Assembly (NCBI GenBank): GCA_025458165.1
Contig: JALOTB010000025.1
Coordinates: 1 to 64,000, forward strand
Reading direction: 5' to 3'
Source of the DNA: Chromatiaceae bacterium
GTDB lineage: Bacteria > Pseudomonadota > Gammaproteobacteria > Chromatiales > Chromatiaceae
Length of the DNA: 64,000 nt
This document shows, piece after piece, positions 1 through 9,383 of the stretch. The position numbers and the translations under genes are program-made. The notes below the pieces were generated by a model. The model made no database searches and was not told the origin of the DNA. It saw only the letters and a list, made by a program, of their open reading frames with translations. The stretch's first letter is position 1. Every line of letters begins with the position of its first letter.

Positions 1-2
1 CC

Positions 3-656
3 TTCGCGCTCGGCTACGAAATTTGCGCCCCAGGGGTCGCCTGCGACGAGCAGATCATCGACGGCGCCATGGCGATCGGCTGCAACATGATGCGTGCCTG
101 GTGCGGTGCGGACTGGGCCCCGACCGAGGTCCTGCTGGCTCGCCGTCGGCCCACCGACACGCGACCCTATCAGGCGTTCTTCCGCTGCCCGGTGCGCTTC
201 AACGCCGAACAGACCGCGCTGGTGTTTCCATCTCACTGGCTGCAGCACCCGATCGCGGCATCCAACCCCGAGCTCAAGGCGATCCTCAAGGCGCAGGTCG
301 CCGAGCTCTCCGGCCGCGACCGCGACTTCGGGGCCGACGTGAGGCGCACCCTGCGGGCGCTGCTGGTCACCGGTGTGTGCACCGCGGACCACACGGCCTC
401 CCTGTTCTCCATGCACCGGCGTACGCTGGGACGACGTCTCGAGGAACAGGGCGCGAGCTTCGCCGCGCTCCTCGCCGAGGTGCGCTACGAGGCCGCCTCG
501 CAGCTCCTCGACAACACCGACATGTCGCCCAGCGACATCGCGCTCGCGCTCGGCTACTCCGACGTGACCGCCTTCAATCGGGCCTTTCGCCGGTGGTCGG
601 GGACCACGCCGGGGCGGTTGCGCACCCAGGAAGAGCCGCCGACTGCGCCGAGCTAA
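3..656 (+). CDS. AraC family transcriptional regulator, 5'-truncated by window edge
   Basis: The frame is open from base 3 with no start in context, so the N-terminus lies outside the window; about 217 residues are visible. The first part resembles the effector-binding domain of the OruR/ArgR-like AraC regulators. The last 100 residues form the double helix-turn-helix: FSMHRRTLGRRL for the first helix pair and the typical AraC ending DIALALGYSDVTAFNRAFRRW for the second. It should be a cytoplasmic DNA-binding regulator. The effector and target cannot be told from the sequence, because its upstream partner genes are missing. It ends at TAA, before a palindromic repeat and a gene pair on the opposite strand. 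Confidence 0.85.
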   Translation, partial: FALGYEICAPGVACDEQIIDGAMAIGCNMMRAWCGADWAPTEVLLARRRPTDTRPYQAFFRCPVRFNAEQTALVFPSHWLQHPIAASNPELKAILKAQVAELSGRDRDFGADVRRTLRALLVTGVCTADHTASLFSMHRRTLGRRLEEQGASFAALLAEVRYEAASQLLDNTDMSPSDIALALGYSDVTAFNRAFRRWSGTTPGRLRTQEEPPTAPS

Positions 657-710
657 CGGCCATGGCGACCAGCGCCACCCCAGACCATGAAAGGCGCTGC
701 TCGCCATGGC

Positions 711-754
711 CATGTCCCTCACCCCGGCCCTCTCCCAGAGGGCGAGGGGGACAT
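711..754. repeat. Palindromic intergenic repeat
   Basis: The stretch begins CATGTCCC and ends GGGGACATG, and inside it CCCTC-rich and GAGGG-rich halves can also pair, giving one long imperfect hairpin. Its centre (CCCTCTCCCAGAGGGCGAGG) looks like the dispersed REP-like repeats common between genes in gammaproteobacteria. It lies between the convergent AraC gene and the lipoprotein gene, so it could serve as a bidirectional terminator. Confidence 0.55.
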
Positions 755-831
755 GGAGTGCGCTGCGCGCGACTTTCATCGTAAGCCTGCCCTCCCGGCC
801 GTCCCTGGCCCGGGTAGGGGTAGCACAAGGG

Positions 832-1212
832 TTAGAGCTGCCCGTAGATGCAGGTCAAGGCAGCCTGGTTGTTGCCCATGAAGGCGGAGTTGACAAAGTC
901 CGCGTAGTCCTGGCGCGAGAACTGGCCGAGGAAGAGCTTACTGGTGGCATCGAGGAAGGTGGTCGAGTTGCTGCTGTCCTCGAACGAGGCGTCGTCCTCG
1001 TTCGGGTTGAGCAGCCCGGCCAGCGATTCCTCCCCAAGGGTGAGCGTGCCGCAGTTGCGCTGGACGCGGTCGAGGAAGGACTCGGACGCTGAGCTCTCGA
1101 TCACGGCATCGCGCGAGAACCCGTCGGCCCCGCAACCGCTGAGTGCGAGGGTCAGGACCGCGACGACCAGTCCCGGAACGCTCGTCCGCCGCAGGTGAAA
1201 GGCCCCTGCCAT
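832..1212 (-). CDS. Small putative lipoprotein
   Basis: This is a 126-residue product with a basic N-terminus, a hydrophobic stretch and a clear lipobox (LALSGC, Cys at about residue 27), so it should be lipid-anchored after signal peptidase II cleavage. The mature part is acidic and Ser/Asn-rich, with helical segments in its C-terminal half; I do not recognise the family. It starts 12 bases after the stop of the Tat-type protein gene at 1225-1749 and is probably co-transcribed with it. Confidence 0.7.
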   Translation of the reverse strand: MAGAFHLRRTSVPGLVVAVLTLALSGCGADGFSRDAVIESSASESFLDRVQRNCGTLTLGEESLAGLLNPNEDDASFEDSSNSTTFLDATSKLFLGQFSRQDYADFVNSAFMGNNQAALTCIYGQL

Positions 1213-1224
1213 GGCCGCCTCGCC

Positions 1225-1749
1225 TCAGTAAACGACCGCACGGCGCCAGGTGCGCCGGGCCACACCGGCATAGGACAGCGGCGTCAACGGCATGCCGATG
1301 ATGTCGATGAAGAGCGAGGCAGGTCCGGCCTTCTCGGGCAGCTTCCCCTCCAGAACGCGCACCTGGTAGCTCAGGTCATCGCCCTCGAGCTTGGGGTCCT
1401 GGAGCACGACGACCACGTCCTCCATCTCCTTGCCCTCGATGAACGAGAGGGTCGCGTTCGGAGGGTCCTTCAGGAAGCTGTCGCTGCCCTCGCTCCAGAA
1501 GGGGACGAAACGCGCGGTGCCCATGTGCCCGGCGATGCGCTCCGGCCGGTCGGAGAACATGATCGTGACTGGGCTGACACCCTTGAGGACGAGGCGGCCG
1601 TCGGTGTAGGCGACCCCACGGGCGTTCTGGACGAAGAGGAAGTCGGCCATCTCCGCCGCCTTTTTCTCGCTCGCCTGCGTCGTCTTTATCGCCAAGGCGA
1701 GCGGGGCCAGGGCGACGGCGGCGGTCAGCAGCTCTCTGCGTGTGGTCAT
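1225..1749 (-). CDS. Conserved hypothetical exported protein, probable Tat substrate
   Basis: The product is 174 residues. It opens with MTTRRELLTAAVALAPLALA, a short n-region with a twin arginine followed by an Ala/Leu-rich h-region, which suggests Tat export. The rest is soluble beta-rich sequence with no cysteines or obvious catalytic motif, and ends in a basic tail. The role is unknown. It is the upstream member of a two-gene unit with the lipoprotein gene at 832-1212, so the two products may work together in the periplasm. Confidence 0.65.
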   Translation of the reverse strand: MTTRRELLTAAVALAPLALAIKTTQASEKKAAEMADFLFVQNARGVAYTDGRLVLKGVSPVTIMFSDRPERIAGHMGTARFVPFWSEGSDSFLKDPPNATLSFIEGKEMEDVVVVLQDPKLEGDDLSYQVRVLEGKLPEKAGPASLFIDIIGMPLTPLSYAGVARRTWRRAVVY

Positions 1750-2151
1750 TGGAACCTCCAGGTCGGTTGGTCGTGGTCGGTGCGAGTGACAAGCGAGCCC
1801 GCCTCTCGCGGGGGACGCGGAAAGACCTCACACTCGGTCGTTGCATCTTCTGATCGAGCGCCTTGCGGTCGGCCTTCGGACTCGACCGAAGATCTCCCGG
1901 GGCGCCCTAGGGCACTGCGCAGGCGGCGATGAGATCGGATCGGCTCGCGTCCAACCCCGGCCGGCCTGGGCCTCGCGCTCCTCGCGGGGGGCGATTACGC
2001 GCGAGTCGCAGAGCATAGACTCGACGCTAATTGAGCCGCTTGACAGTTTGGGACAGCCTCGCGCAAGGGCTCCGGCCCTCGCTCCGGCGAGATCGGCGGA
2101 GAGTGAATGGCCGAGCGTGCGCCGCGGCCGACCCCCTCGGGCGGCTCGGCC
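1750..2151. other. Intergenic stretch without a gene
   Basis: About 400 bases lie between two minus-strand genes. Short frames exist but none has ribosome-binding sites or protein-like composition. It probably holds the promoter of the Tat-protein/lipoprotein pair; I could not place -35/-10 boxes with confidence. Confidence 0.5.
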
Positions 2152-4425
2152 TCAGCGCGCCGATCCGCCAGGACCCGCGAGCCCATTGAGCACGCGCTGG
2201 TACTCACGGGCCGCCTCGGCATCTCCGGCGTCGCGGCTCAGCGTGTGCAGCGCCGCGAGTAGGTCGCGGTCGTACGGGTGGCGCTCGCGGGCCCCCTTGA
2301 GGACGGTGATCGCCCCTTGCACATCGCCGGCGCGCTGCAGCGCGAGGGCGTAGACGTAGGCGTGGCTCGGGTCCTCCGGACCCTGGCCGGCCGCCCGCGC
2401 CAGCGACTCAAGCGCCGCCGCCAGGTCCCCCTGGCGCACCTGCAGGAGTCCCAGGGCGTGGTACAGGCTGGCGTCGGCCGGCAGCGCCGCGAGCCCCTCC
2501 CGCAGCAGGGCCTCACCCTCAGCGTCGCGGCCCGCCGCGCGGTACAGGTCGGCGAGGTTGACATAGGCCGGGGCGAAACCCGGCTCGAGCCGCAGGGCGG
2601 TGCGGTAGGCCGCCTCGGCCGCCGCCGCGTCGCCCACCGCCTGCTCGATCAGACCGAGGTTGAGGTTGGATTCGGGCCGCTCGGCGGTCGCGTGCTGGGC
2701 GGCGCGGTACTCATCGAGCGCCGCCGCGAGCGCCTTGGCCTGGGGCTCGGGCAACGGGTAGGCCGCGAGCGGCGCCAGCGTTGCGGCCGCCTCGGTGCGC
2801 ACCGCGCGCACCGGGTCGGCGAGGAGCGGCATGCCGAGCTCGAACAGAGTCGGCGCATCCGTCACCCCCAGATAGCCCACCGCCGCGGCGCGCACCAAGG
2901 GGTCTGGGTCCTGGAGAAGCCGCCGCACGGTGAGGAGCTGAGCCGGCTCCGGGTAGCCGCGCAAGAGCTCGAGCGCGGTGGCGCGGGCGATCCCCGGCTG
3001 AGTCCTGTCACCCGCGAGCGCGAGGAGCGCCGGCCCCGCGCCCGCGGCCCCGTTGCGGCCGGCATGGATCGCCTCCCCGTAGTGCGGCCGGCGCTCCAGG
3101 GCCTCGCCGTACCACTGCCGCATCAGGTCGGCCGCCCACTCGACGCTCCGCTCCTTGTGACAGGCGTTGCACGCGTTGGGGCTGCCGGTCTTGAGGCTGA
3201 GATCCGGGCGCGGGACGCGCAGGCTGTGATCGGCACGCTCGTCGACGATCATGTAGAGCTGCTGGGGCATGTGGCAGCCGACGCAGGTCGCGCCCGTACT
3301 CCCCGCGGGGTGGTGATGGTGGGTCTCGGCGTCGTAACGCCCCGCCGGGTGGCACTGGGCGCACACCAGGTTGCCGGGGAGCCTGGGCTTGAGGTCGTGG
3401 GCGTCGTGGCAGTCGGTACACACGACCCCCTGGGCACGCATGCGGCTCTGGATGAAGGAGCCGTAGACGTAGACCTCGTCCTTGATCTGCCCGTCCGGGT
3501 GGTAGAGGGCGGCATCGAGTAGCGCCAGGCGATGGGTGTCGCCGAGCGGGCGCCCGTGCACGTAGTGCTCGCTGAGCTGACCGCGCCGCGAGTGGCAGCG
3601 GGCGCAGACCTCGAGCTGTACGCGGCCCGTCCGCGGCGGGGATCGCTTCGGCTGGCCGCTGGCCGGGTCGATGGCCCAGAGTCCGCCGTCGCGGTCGGCG
3701 AGGTCGACGGCCAAACCCTTGTCCGGCCCCCAGGCGGGTGCCCCCGTCTCCCTGGTGGTCCTGGCCTCGGCGACGTGCCGAGAGCCGGGGCCGTGGCAGG
3801 CCTCGCAGCCGACGTTGATTTCTGACCAGGTGGTCTTGAAGCTGTTGGTCGCGAGGTCGTAGCCCTTCTGCAGGTTGGTCGAGTGGCACTCGGCGCACTG
3901 GTAGTTCCAGTTCTGCTCCCGGCCCGTCCAGTGCAGCGGGTTGCGGTGATCCATCGCCTCCTTTGGATAGAGGTGGAACCAGCGCTGGCCGCCTTGCTCC
4001 GCGGCCCGGCTGTCCCAGCCGATACCGAGCGCCTGCAGCCGCCCGCCCGGCAGCTCGATCAGGTACTGCTGCAGCGGCCACCAGCCGAAGGTGTAGCGGA
4101 TCGGATAGTCGGTGAGCACGCCGTCCGGCCCGTCGGTGCGCACCCAGTAGCCGCCGTCCTTACGGTAGAAACGGGAGGCGACGCCATGGGCGGTGAAGTC
4201 GACGTCGCCGAAGTCGCCGAGGACGCTCGCCTCGCTCGCCTCTGCCATCGCCCGGTCGTGATAGGAGCCGAGCCAGCGCTCGGTCTCCGCGGGATGGCAC
4301 TCGGCGCACACCCGAGTGCCGACGTAAGCCGACGGCAAACCCGCCGGCGCCGCTGCCAGGAGCGGCCCGCCGATGAGCAGAACGACGATGAGCAACGAAA
4401 CCAGGCGGACGCTAAGGGCGCGCAC
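2152..4425 (-). CDS. Octahaem c-type cytochrome with HEAT-like and TPR C-terminus
   Basis: The product is 757 residues with an N-terminal signal peptide (hydrophobic residues 8-26, Ala-rich cleavage site). I count eight CXXCH haem sites between about residues 40 and 420: CAECH twice, CEACH, CARCH, CTDCH, CAQCH, CVGCH and CNACH. Residues from about 450 to 560 look like HEAT-type repeats (runs of LLQDPDPLVRAAAV type), and the last 190 residues are TPR repeats. This belongs to the multihaem-plus-TPR cytochromes found in many anaerobic and sulfur bacteria. It should be a periplasmic electron carrier or reductase docked to partners through its repeats. No membrane quinol-oxidising partner lies next to it, so its reaction is unassigned. 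Confidence 0.85.
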   Translation of the reverse strand: MRALSVRLVSLLIVVLLIGGPLLAAAPAGLPSAYVGTRVCAECHPAETERWLGSYHDRAMAEASEASVLGDFGDVDFTAHGVASRFYRKDGGYWVRTDGPDGVLTDYPIRYTFGWWPLQQYLIELPGGRLQALGIGWDSRAAEQGGQRWFHLYPKEAMDHRNPLHWTGREQNWNYQCAECHSTNLQKGYDLATNSFKTTWSEINVGCEACHGPGSRHVAEARTTRETGAPAWGPDKGLAVDLADRDGGLWAIDPASGQPKRSPPRTGRVQLEVCARCHSRRGQLSEHYVHGRPLGDTHRLALLDAALYHPDGQIKDEVYVYGSFIQSRMRAQGVVCTDCHDAHDLKPRLPGNLVCAQCHPAGRYDAETHHHHPAGSTGATCVGCHMPQQLYMIVDERADHSLRVPRPDLSLKTGSPNACNACHKERSVEWAADLMRQWYGEALERRPHYGEAIHAGRNGAAGAGPALLALAGDRTQPGIARATALELLRGYPEPAQLLTVRRLLQDPDPLVRAAAVGYLGVTDAPTLFELGMPLLADPVRAVRTEAAATLAPLAAYPLPEPQAKALAAALDEYRAAQHATAERPESNLNLGLIEQAVGDAAAAEAAYRTALRLEPGFAPAYVNLADLYRAAGRDAEGEALLREGLAALPADASLYHALGLLQVRQGDLAAALESLARAAGQGPEDPSHAYVYALALQRAGDVQGAITVLKGARERHPYDRDLLAALHTLSRDAGDAEAAREYQRVLNGLAGPGGSAR

Positions 4426-4671
4426 TTGGGGGTACCGCGGGATGGCAGAGGATTCATCCTAGCCCACCCGAGGTGTCGGCAGAAGCCGCAGTTGCCGATA
4501 CCGCCCCGCCATCATGGCGGTGACGGGGCCGCCAGCGGCATACGCAGCGGCCGACGCACCCCCGCTGCGTGGGATAGCCGTGGGACAGAGGCGCAGGTTC
4601 TCCCCGAGCTCACGCCGGAAGCAGACGCCGGGGAGGTGTGACAGCCGCGCCTCACGCGCGGCTTGGGGCGG

Positions 4672-5016
4672 TCAGGAGGTCGGGGTCTCGACCTGCTCGG
4701 CCTTGTGCGCGGCGGCCTCCATCATCTTCTTCAGCTCGCCGTTGGCGTGGAGCTCGAGGGTGATGTCGCAGCCACCGACCAGCTCGCCGTCGATATAGAC
4801 CTGGGGGAAGGTCGGCCAATCCGCGTAGCGTGGGAGGCTCTCGAAGATCTCGCGGTCCTGCAGGACGTTGACATAGGCAAAGGGGACGCCGCACTCCTGC
4901 AATGCGGCCGAGGCGCGCATGGAGAAGCCGCACTGCGGGAACTGCGGCGTGCCCTTCATGTAGATGACGATGGGATTGTTCTTCACCTGCTGGTCGATGC
5001 GCTCAAGGACATCCAT
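4672..5016 (-). CDS. grxD: Monothiol glutaredoxin
   Basis: The product is 114 residues, the usual length for bacterial Grx4. It has the monothiol active site CGFS (residues 29-32, after KGTPQFPQ), the TVPQ/TFPQ-type cis-proline region (TFPQVYIDG) and the GGCDI glutathione-binding motif. Grx4 proteins bind a [2Fe-2S] cluster with glutathione at a dimer interface and pass clusters on in the cytoplasm, working with BolA-type partners. It stands alone between the cytochrome and the broken amidotransferase gene. Confidence 0.95.
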   Translation of the reverse strand: MDVLERIDQQVKNNPIVIYMKGTPQFPQCGFSMRASAALQECGVPFAYVNVLQDREIFESLPRYADWPTFPQVYIDGELVGGCDITLELHANGELKKMMEAAAHKAEQVETPTS

Positions 5017-5129
5017 TGCTGAACCTCATGGACGTTAATGGGGGGGCTGGATTGTGGAAAGTTCGGGACAGCGGGCGTCATTTCAACCCGCCGAGCGGGG
5101 TATCCCGCCCGGGATCGCCGCTTCGCCCT

Positions 5130-6798
5130 TCAGACCAAACCGAGGGGGTCGACGTGCCGCTGCAGCCAGAGCTCGAGCAGGGCCAGGTGCCAGAGCTTGT
5201 TGCCCAAGATCCGCGTGTGGTGCATGTCGGGGGCGGCGAGCAGCCTATCGACGTACTCGCGCCGATAGATTCCGCGCTCGCGGCAGGCCCGCGAGTTGAG
5301 CAGGTCACGCATCAGCGCGAGGAAATCCCCGCGGACGTATTTCAGCGCCGGCATCGGGAAGTAGCCCTTGGGGCGGTCGATCACCGCGTCCGGAAGCAGC
5401 CCCCGCGCCATCGCCTTGAGCGGGTGCTTGCCGCCCTCGCGGAGCTTGAGCTCGGGCGGGCAGCTCGCCGCCAGCTCGACCAGCAGGTGGTCTAGGAAGG
5501 GCACCCGGGCCTCCAACCCCCAGGCCATGGTCATGTTGTCGACGCGCTTGACTGGGTCGTCGACGATCAGGGTAGTCACGTCGAGCCGCAGGACGGCGTC
5601 GATGAGCTCGTCCGCGCCGGGCTCGGTCAAGCGCTCGCCGATGAAACGGGAGGTCTCGTCCGACACGCCGTAGGCGTCGCTCGCGAGGCGCTGATACTCG
5701 TCGTGATCCCGGTCGAAGTAGTGCTTGCGGAACCTTTCGAGCCAGTCCCCTTCGGTCTCGGCGGCCATCCGCGGGTACCAAAAATAGCCGCCGAAGACCT
5801 CGTCCGCGCCCTGCCCCGACTGCACCACGCTGATCTCACGCGAGACCTGCTCGCCGAGCAGATAAAAGGCCACGGCGTCTTGCGCGAACATGGGCTCGGC
5901 CATGGCGTCCACCGCCTCGGGCAGGCGCTGCAGGACCTCGGCGTTGGGCACCCGGAACTTGCGGTGGCGGGTGGCGTAGCGCTCCACCACCAGATCCGAA
6001 TACTCGAACTCGCTCCCCGCCTCCTCGGGTGTGTCCTCGAAGCCGACCGAGAAGGTGCGAAGGTCGCGAACCCCCGCCTCGGCGAGCAGCGCGACCAGGA
6101 GACTGGAGTCGAGCCCGCCCGAAAGCAGTACGCCTACCGGGACATCGGCCACCTCGCTGTGGGTGCGCACGGTCTCGCGTAGGCGCTGGTGGATCGCCTC
6201 CAGCCACTCGCCGTCGCTGCGCGCCCGCTCGGGCCGGGTGGCGCTCAAGCGCCAGTAGGCGCGGCAGGTCTCGCGCCCATCGGCGTCGATACGCAGCCAG
6301 TGCGCGGGCGCGGGTGCTGGAGGCGAAGCGCAGGCGGGCGCCGTCCCGCGTCCAGTAAAGCGGCTTGATCCCGAAGCGGTCGCGGGCGAGGAAGAGGGTG
6401 CGCTCGCGCAGGTCCCAGAGCGCGAAGGCGAACATCCCCTGCAAGCGGGCGACGCAGTCCTCGCCCCAGGCGTGCCAGGCCTTGAGGATGACCTCGGTAT
6501 CGCCCTCGGAGAAGAAGCGGTAACCCCGGCCGATCAGCTCGCGACGCAGTTCCGGGTAGTTGTAGACGGTCCCGTTGAAGACCAGGGCGAGACCGAGCTC
6601 CGAATCGAGCATCGGCTGGTTGGAGCGAGTCGTCAGATCGATGATCGCTAGCCGGCGATGGCCGAAGGCGAGCGGCCCATCGCTGTAGCTCCCCGCGTGG
6701 TCCGGCCCGCGGCGCTCCAGCCGCTCCATCATCGCCCCGATCGCCGACAGGTCCGCCGGGCCGCCGTCGAGACGCAGCTCACCGCAGATACCGCACAT
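5130..6798 (-). pseudogene. Asparagine synthase-like amidotransferase, broken by deletion and frameshift
   Basis: The N-terminal half starts at ATG 6798 with MCGICGE (Cys2 is the class II glutaminase nucleophile) and follows the family through RDRFGIKPLYW to LRFASST near 6312. The synthetase half (LSGGLDSS PP-loop, ending HVDPLGLV) is in another frame and becomes recognisable from HWLRIDADGR just below 6300. The family normally has about 40 more residues between these points (the segment leading to RKLPPG). So a deletion of roughly 40 codons together with a frame change has removed the linker. The full relative appears to be the N-acetylglutaminylglutamine amidotransferase branch (TIGR03104 type) rather than classical AsnB. 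An assembly error is possible, since the gap lies in very GC-rich DNA. The gene begins 13 bases after hyuB, probably in one transcript. Confidence 0.8.
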
Positions 6799-6811
6799 CA
6801 GTCGCCTCCCG

Positions 6812-8356
6812 TCATCCGACCTTGCCCCATCCGCCGCCGCCCGGGGTCTCGATCCTGAGCCGGTCACCCGCCGCGACCTCGAGCGCGACCTTGCTTGGTA
6901 GCACCTGGCCGTTGAGCAGGTTGCACCCAGCCGCTCCCGGCTGCCCGCCCGCGCTGCCCCAGGGCCGGTGCCGCCGCCGCTCGGTGAGGAGCGAGACGGT
7001 CGCCGGCGCGAGAAACTCGAGCTCGCGCACTAGACCATCGCCCCCAAAGATGCGCCCTCCCCCGCCCGAGCCGCGGCGCAGGGTGTAGCGGGTCACCCGC
7101 AGCGGGTAGCGCGCCTCCAGGACCTCGACCGGGGTGTTCAGCGTGTTGGTCATGTGCGTCTGCACCCCCGACCAGCCACCGCCGAGCGCCCCCGCCCCCA
7201 TGCCGCCGCCGATCGTCTCGTAATAGTCCCAGGCCGCCTCGGGAGCGGAGCCGCCCATCGCCAGGTTGTTCATGCTGCCGTGACTCGCGGCCGGGATACG
7301 CTCCGGGATCGCCTGGGCCAGGGCGCCGAGGACGACGTCGACCACCCGCGTGCTCGTCTCGACGTTGCCCGCGGCCACCGCCGCCGGGTAGCGGGCGTTG
7401 AGCAGACAACCCTCGGGGGCCGTCAGGCTGATCGGTCGGAAGGCGCCCGCGCAGGCCGGGGTCTGCGGCGGCATCAGGCAGCGGAAGACGTAGAGCACCG
7501 CGGCGGCCGCCACGGCCAGCGGGCAGTTGATGTTGCCGGCGACCTGCGGGGCGGTTCCGCTGAAGTCGAGCCGGGCGGTGCCGTCGCCGGGGATCTCGAC
7601 GCGGACCCGGATCAGGATGTCACAGCGGCCCTGCCCGTCGTCGTCCATGCGATCCTCGAACGCATAGACCCCGGCCGGGATCGCCGCCAGCGCCGCCCGG
7701 GCCAGCCGCTCCCCGTAATCGTTCAGCGCGCAGAGTCCGCTGCGGAAACCGTCCGTCTCGCATGAGGCGATCAGCTCTCGCAGCCGCGCCGTGCCGGCGC
7801 GGTTGGCGCTCACCTGCGCGAAGAGATCGCCGCGGGAGTCGGCGGGGTTGCGGGTCGCGGCGACGATCGACTGAAGCCGCGCCTCGTCGAGCGCCCCGGC
7901 ACGGATCAGGTGCACCGGCTCGATCACCAGCCCCTCCTGGTGGATCGAGCGCGAGACCGGCATGGAGCCCGGTGCCTCGGCGCCGATGTCGGCGTGATGC
8001 GCGCGGTTGACCACGAAGGCCAGGAGCCATCCACCCGCGAAGACGGGGGCGATCAGGGTGACGTCGGGCAGATGAGTACCGCCGAGGAAGGGATCGTTCA
8101 AGATCACCATGTCCCCATCGGTCCAGGACAGGCGGGCGACCAGGCCGGCCATCGCATAGGCCATGCTGCCCAGGTGCACCGGGATGTGCGCGGCCTGGGC
8201 GCAGAGCCCGCCCGCCGCGTCGAAGACCGCGCAGGAGAAGTCCAGACGGTCGCGGATGTTGGGCGAGAAGGCGGCATTGCGGAGCACCGCGCCCATCTCG
8301 TCGCACACCGCCTCGAGTCGGCTCGCGAAGATGCTGAGCCCCACCGGGTCCATCAT
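6812..8356 (-). CDS. hyuB: Hydantoinase B / oxoprolinase family protein
   Basis: About 514 residues show the whole HyuB fold: NAAFSPNIRDRLDFSCAVFD near the N-terminus, NDPFLGGTHLPD, and the Gly-rich C-terminal part ending TPGGGGWGKVG. HyuB normally pairs with HyuA to open hydantoin or 5-oxoproline rings using ATP. I chose ATG 8356 (preceded by GGGGTTGGA) rather than an upstream TTG at 8392. No hyuA is present on either side: sodB is divergent upstream and the broken amidotransferase follows. The substrate is therefore open, and the gene may act with a hyuA elsewhere. Confidence 0.85.
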   Translation of the reverse strand: MMDPVGLSIFASRLEAVCDEMGAVLRNAAFSPNIRDRLDFSCAVFDAAGGLCAQAAHIPVHLGSMAYAMAGLVARLSWTDGDMVILNDPFLGGTHLPDVTLIAPVFAGGWLLAFVVNRAHHADIGAEAPGSMPVSRSIHQEGLVIEPVHLIRAGALDEARLQSIVAATRNPADSRGDLFAQVSANRAGTARLRELIASCETDGFRSGLCALNDYGERLARAALAAIPAGVYAFEDRMDDDGQGRCDILIRVRVEIPGDGTARLDFSGTAPQVAGNINCPLAVAAAAVLYVFRCLMPPQTPACAGAFRPISLTAPEGCLLNARYPAAVAAGNVETSTRVVDVVLGALAQAIPERIPAASHGSMNNLAMGGSAPEAAWDYYETIGGGMGAGALGGGWSGVQTHMTNTLNTPVEVLEARYPLRVTRYTLRRGSGGGGRIFGGDGLVRELEFLAPATVSLLTERRRHRPWGSAGGQPGAAGCNLLNGQVLPSKVALEVAAGDRLRIETPGGGGWGKVG

Positions 8357-8528
8357 TCCAACCCCGGCCGCGGGGCCGGTCGCGGTTTGCAAAACCCTAC
8401 CCGCCTGCTTAGAATCCGCCCGCCTTTACCGAGCGAAATACTCGGAAACTTGGCCGCCCGGTTGAGGTCGGCCCGCCCAGCGCATACTTCCTCTGCGCCG
8501 CATTCCATTTTCCAGGAGGCTTTCGACC

Positions 8529-9110
8529 ATGGCACACCAGCTCCCCCCTCTCCCCTACGAGAAGAACGCCCTCGCCCCGGTGATCTCCGAGGAGACCATC
8601 GAGTACCACTACGGCAAGCATCATCAGGCTTACGTCACCAATCTGAACAACCTGATCCCGGGCACCGAGTTCGAGACCATGAGCCTGGAGGACATCATCA
8701 TGAAGTCCTCGGGCGGGGTGTTCAACAACGCCGCGCAGGTCTGGAACCACACCTTTTATTGGAACTGCCTGAGCCCCAACGGCGGCGGCGAGCCGAGCGG
8801 CGCCCTGGCGGACGCGATCAGCGCCAAGTTCGGCTCTTTCGACGAGTTTAAGAAGCAGTTCACCCAGTCCGCCGCCACCAACTTCGGCTCCGGCTGGACC
8901 TGGCTGGTCAAGAACGCCGACGGCTCCATCGAGCTGATGAACACCTCCAACGCCGCCACCCCCATGACCTCCGGCAAGAAGGCCCTGCTCACCGTCGACG
9001 TCTGGGAGCACGCCTACTATGTCGACTACCGCAACGCCCGCCCGAAGTACCTCGAAGAGATCTGGAAGCTCATCAACTGGGACTTCGTCGCGCGCAACTA
9101 CGCGGGCTGA
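8529..9110 (+). CDS. sodB: Superoxide dismutase, Fe type
   Basis: The product is 193 residues, the standard SodB length, with the metal ligands in place: His in [11 protein letters not shown], His in WNHTFYW, and the DVWEHAYY pair (Asp and His). The [14 protein letters not shown] and GSGWTWLV signatures fit the iron enzyme. It converts superoxide to oxygen and peroxide in the cytoplasm. The start is fixed by CAGGAGG 9 bases upstream of ATG. It is a single-gene unit, divergent from hyuB and followed by a hairpin terminator. Confidence 0.97.
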   Translation: MAHQLPPLPYEKNALAPVISEETIEYHYGKHHQAYVTNLNNLIPGTEFETMSLEDIIMKSSGGVFNNAAQVWNHTFYWNCLSPNGGGEPSGALADAISAKFGSFDEFKKQFTQSAATNFGSGWTWLVKNADGSIELMNTSNAATPMTSGKKALLTVDVWEHAYYVDYRNARPKYLEEIWKLINWDFVARNYAG

Positions 9111-9182
9111 GCGGAGGCTGCTTGAGGACTGAGTCCAGCGAGCGCTGGACCGTCTGAAGGATCATCGCCGACGCAGGCACGG

Positions 9183-9212
9183 AATGGCCCGGCCCTTGGC
9201 TGGGCCATTTTT
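9183..9212 (+). terminator. Rho-independent terminator after sodB
   Basis: Arms at 9183-9194 (AATGGCCCGGCC) and 9198-9209 (GGCTGGGCCATT) pair with one wobble around a CTT loop and run into a short T tract. Confidence 0.85.
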
Positions 9213-9260
9213 CGTTTGGAGACCCGGAGTTGGCGGCGTCAGGGCACCCTGCGCGACAAC

Positions 9261-9287
9261 AAAAAAGCCCGCGGTGACGCGGGCTTT
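9261..9287 (-). terminator. Rho-independent terminator of the rplM-rpsI-tRNA-Gln unit
   Basis: On the minus strand AAAGCCCGCG, loop TCAC, CGCGGGCTTTTTT forms a perfect hairpin with six terminal T. It begins 4 bases after the tRNA 3' end. Confidence 0.9.
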
Positions 9288-9291
9288 CGAT

Positions 9292-9365
9292 TGGCTGGGG
9301 GACTAGGATTCGAACCTAGGTTAACGGAGTCAGAGTCCGCTGTCCTGCCGCTAGACGATCCCCCA
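9292..9365 (-). tRNA. tRNA-Gln (anticodon CTG)
   Basis: The minus strand folds into a complete cloverleaf: acceptor TGGGGGA/TCCCCCA, discriminator G, encoded CCA (9292-9294), T-arm with GGTTCGAATCC, and anticodon loop CTCTGAC with anticodon CTG reading CAG codons. It closely matches the Escherichia coli glutamine tRNA. It starts 18 bases after the rpsI stop with no terminator between, so it is probably cut out of the ribosomal protein transcript. Confidence 0.96.
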
Positions 9366-9383
9366 ATGGGAGGGGCCGGGCGC

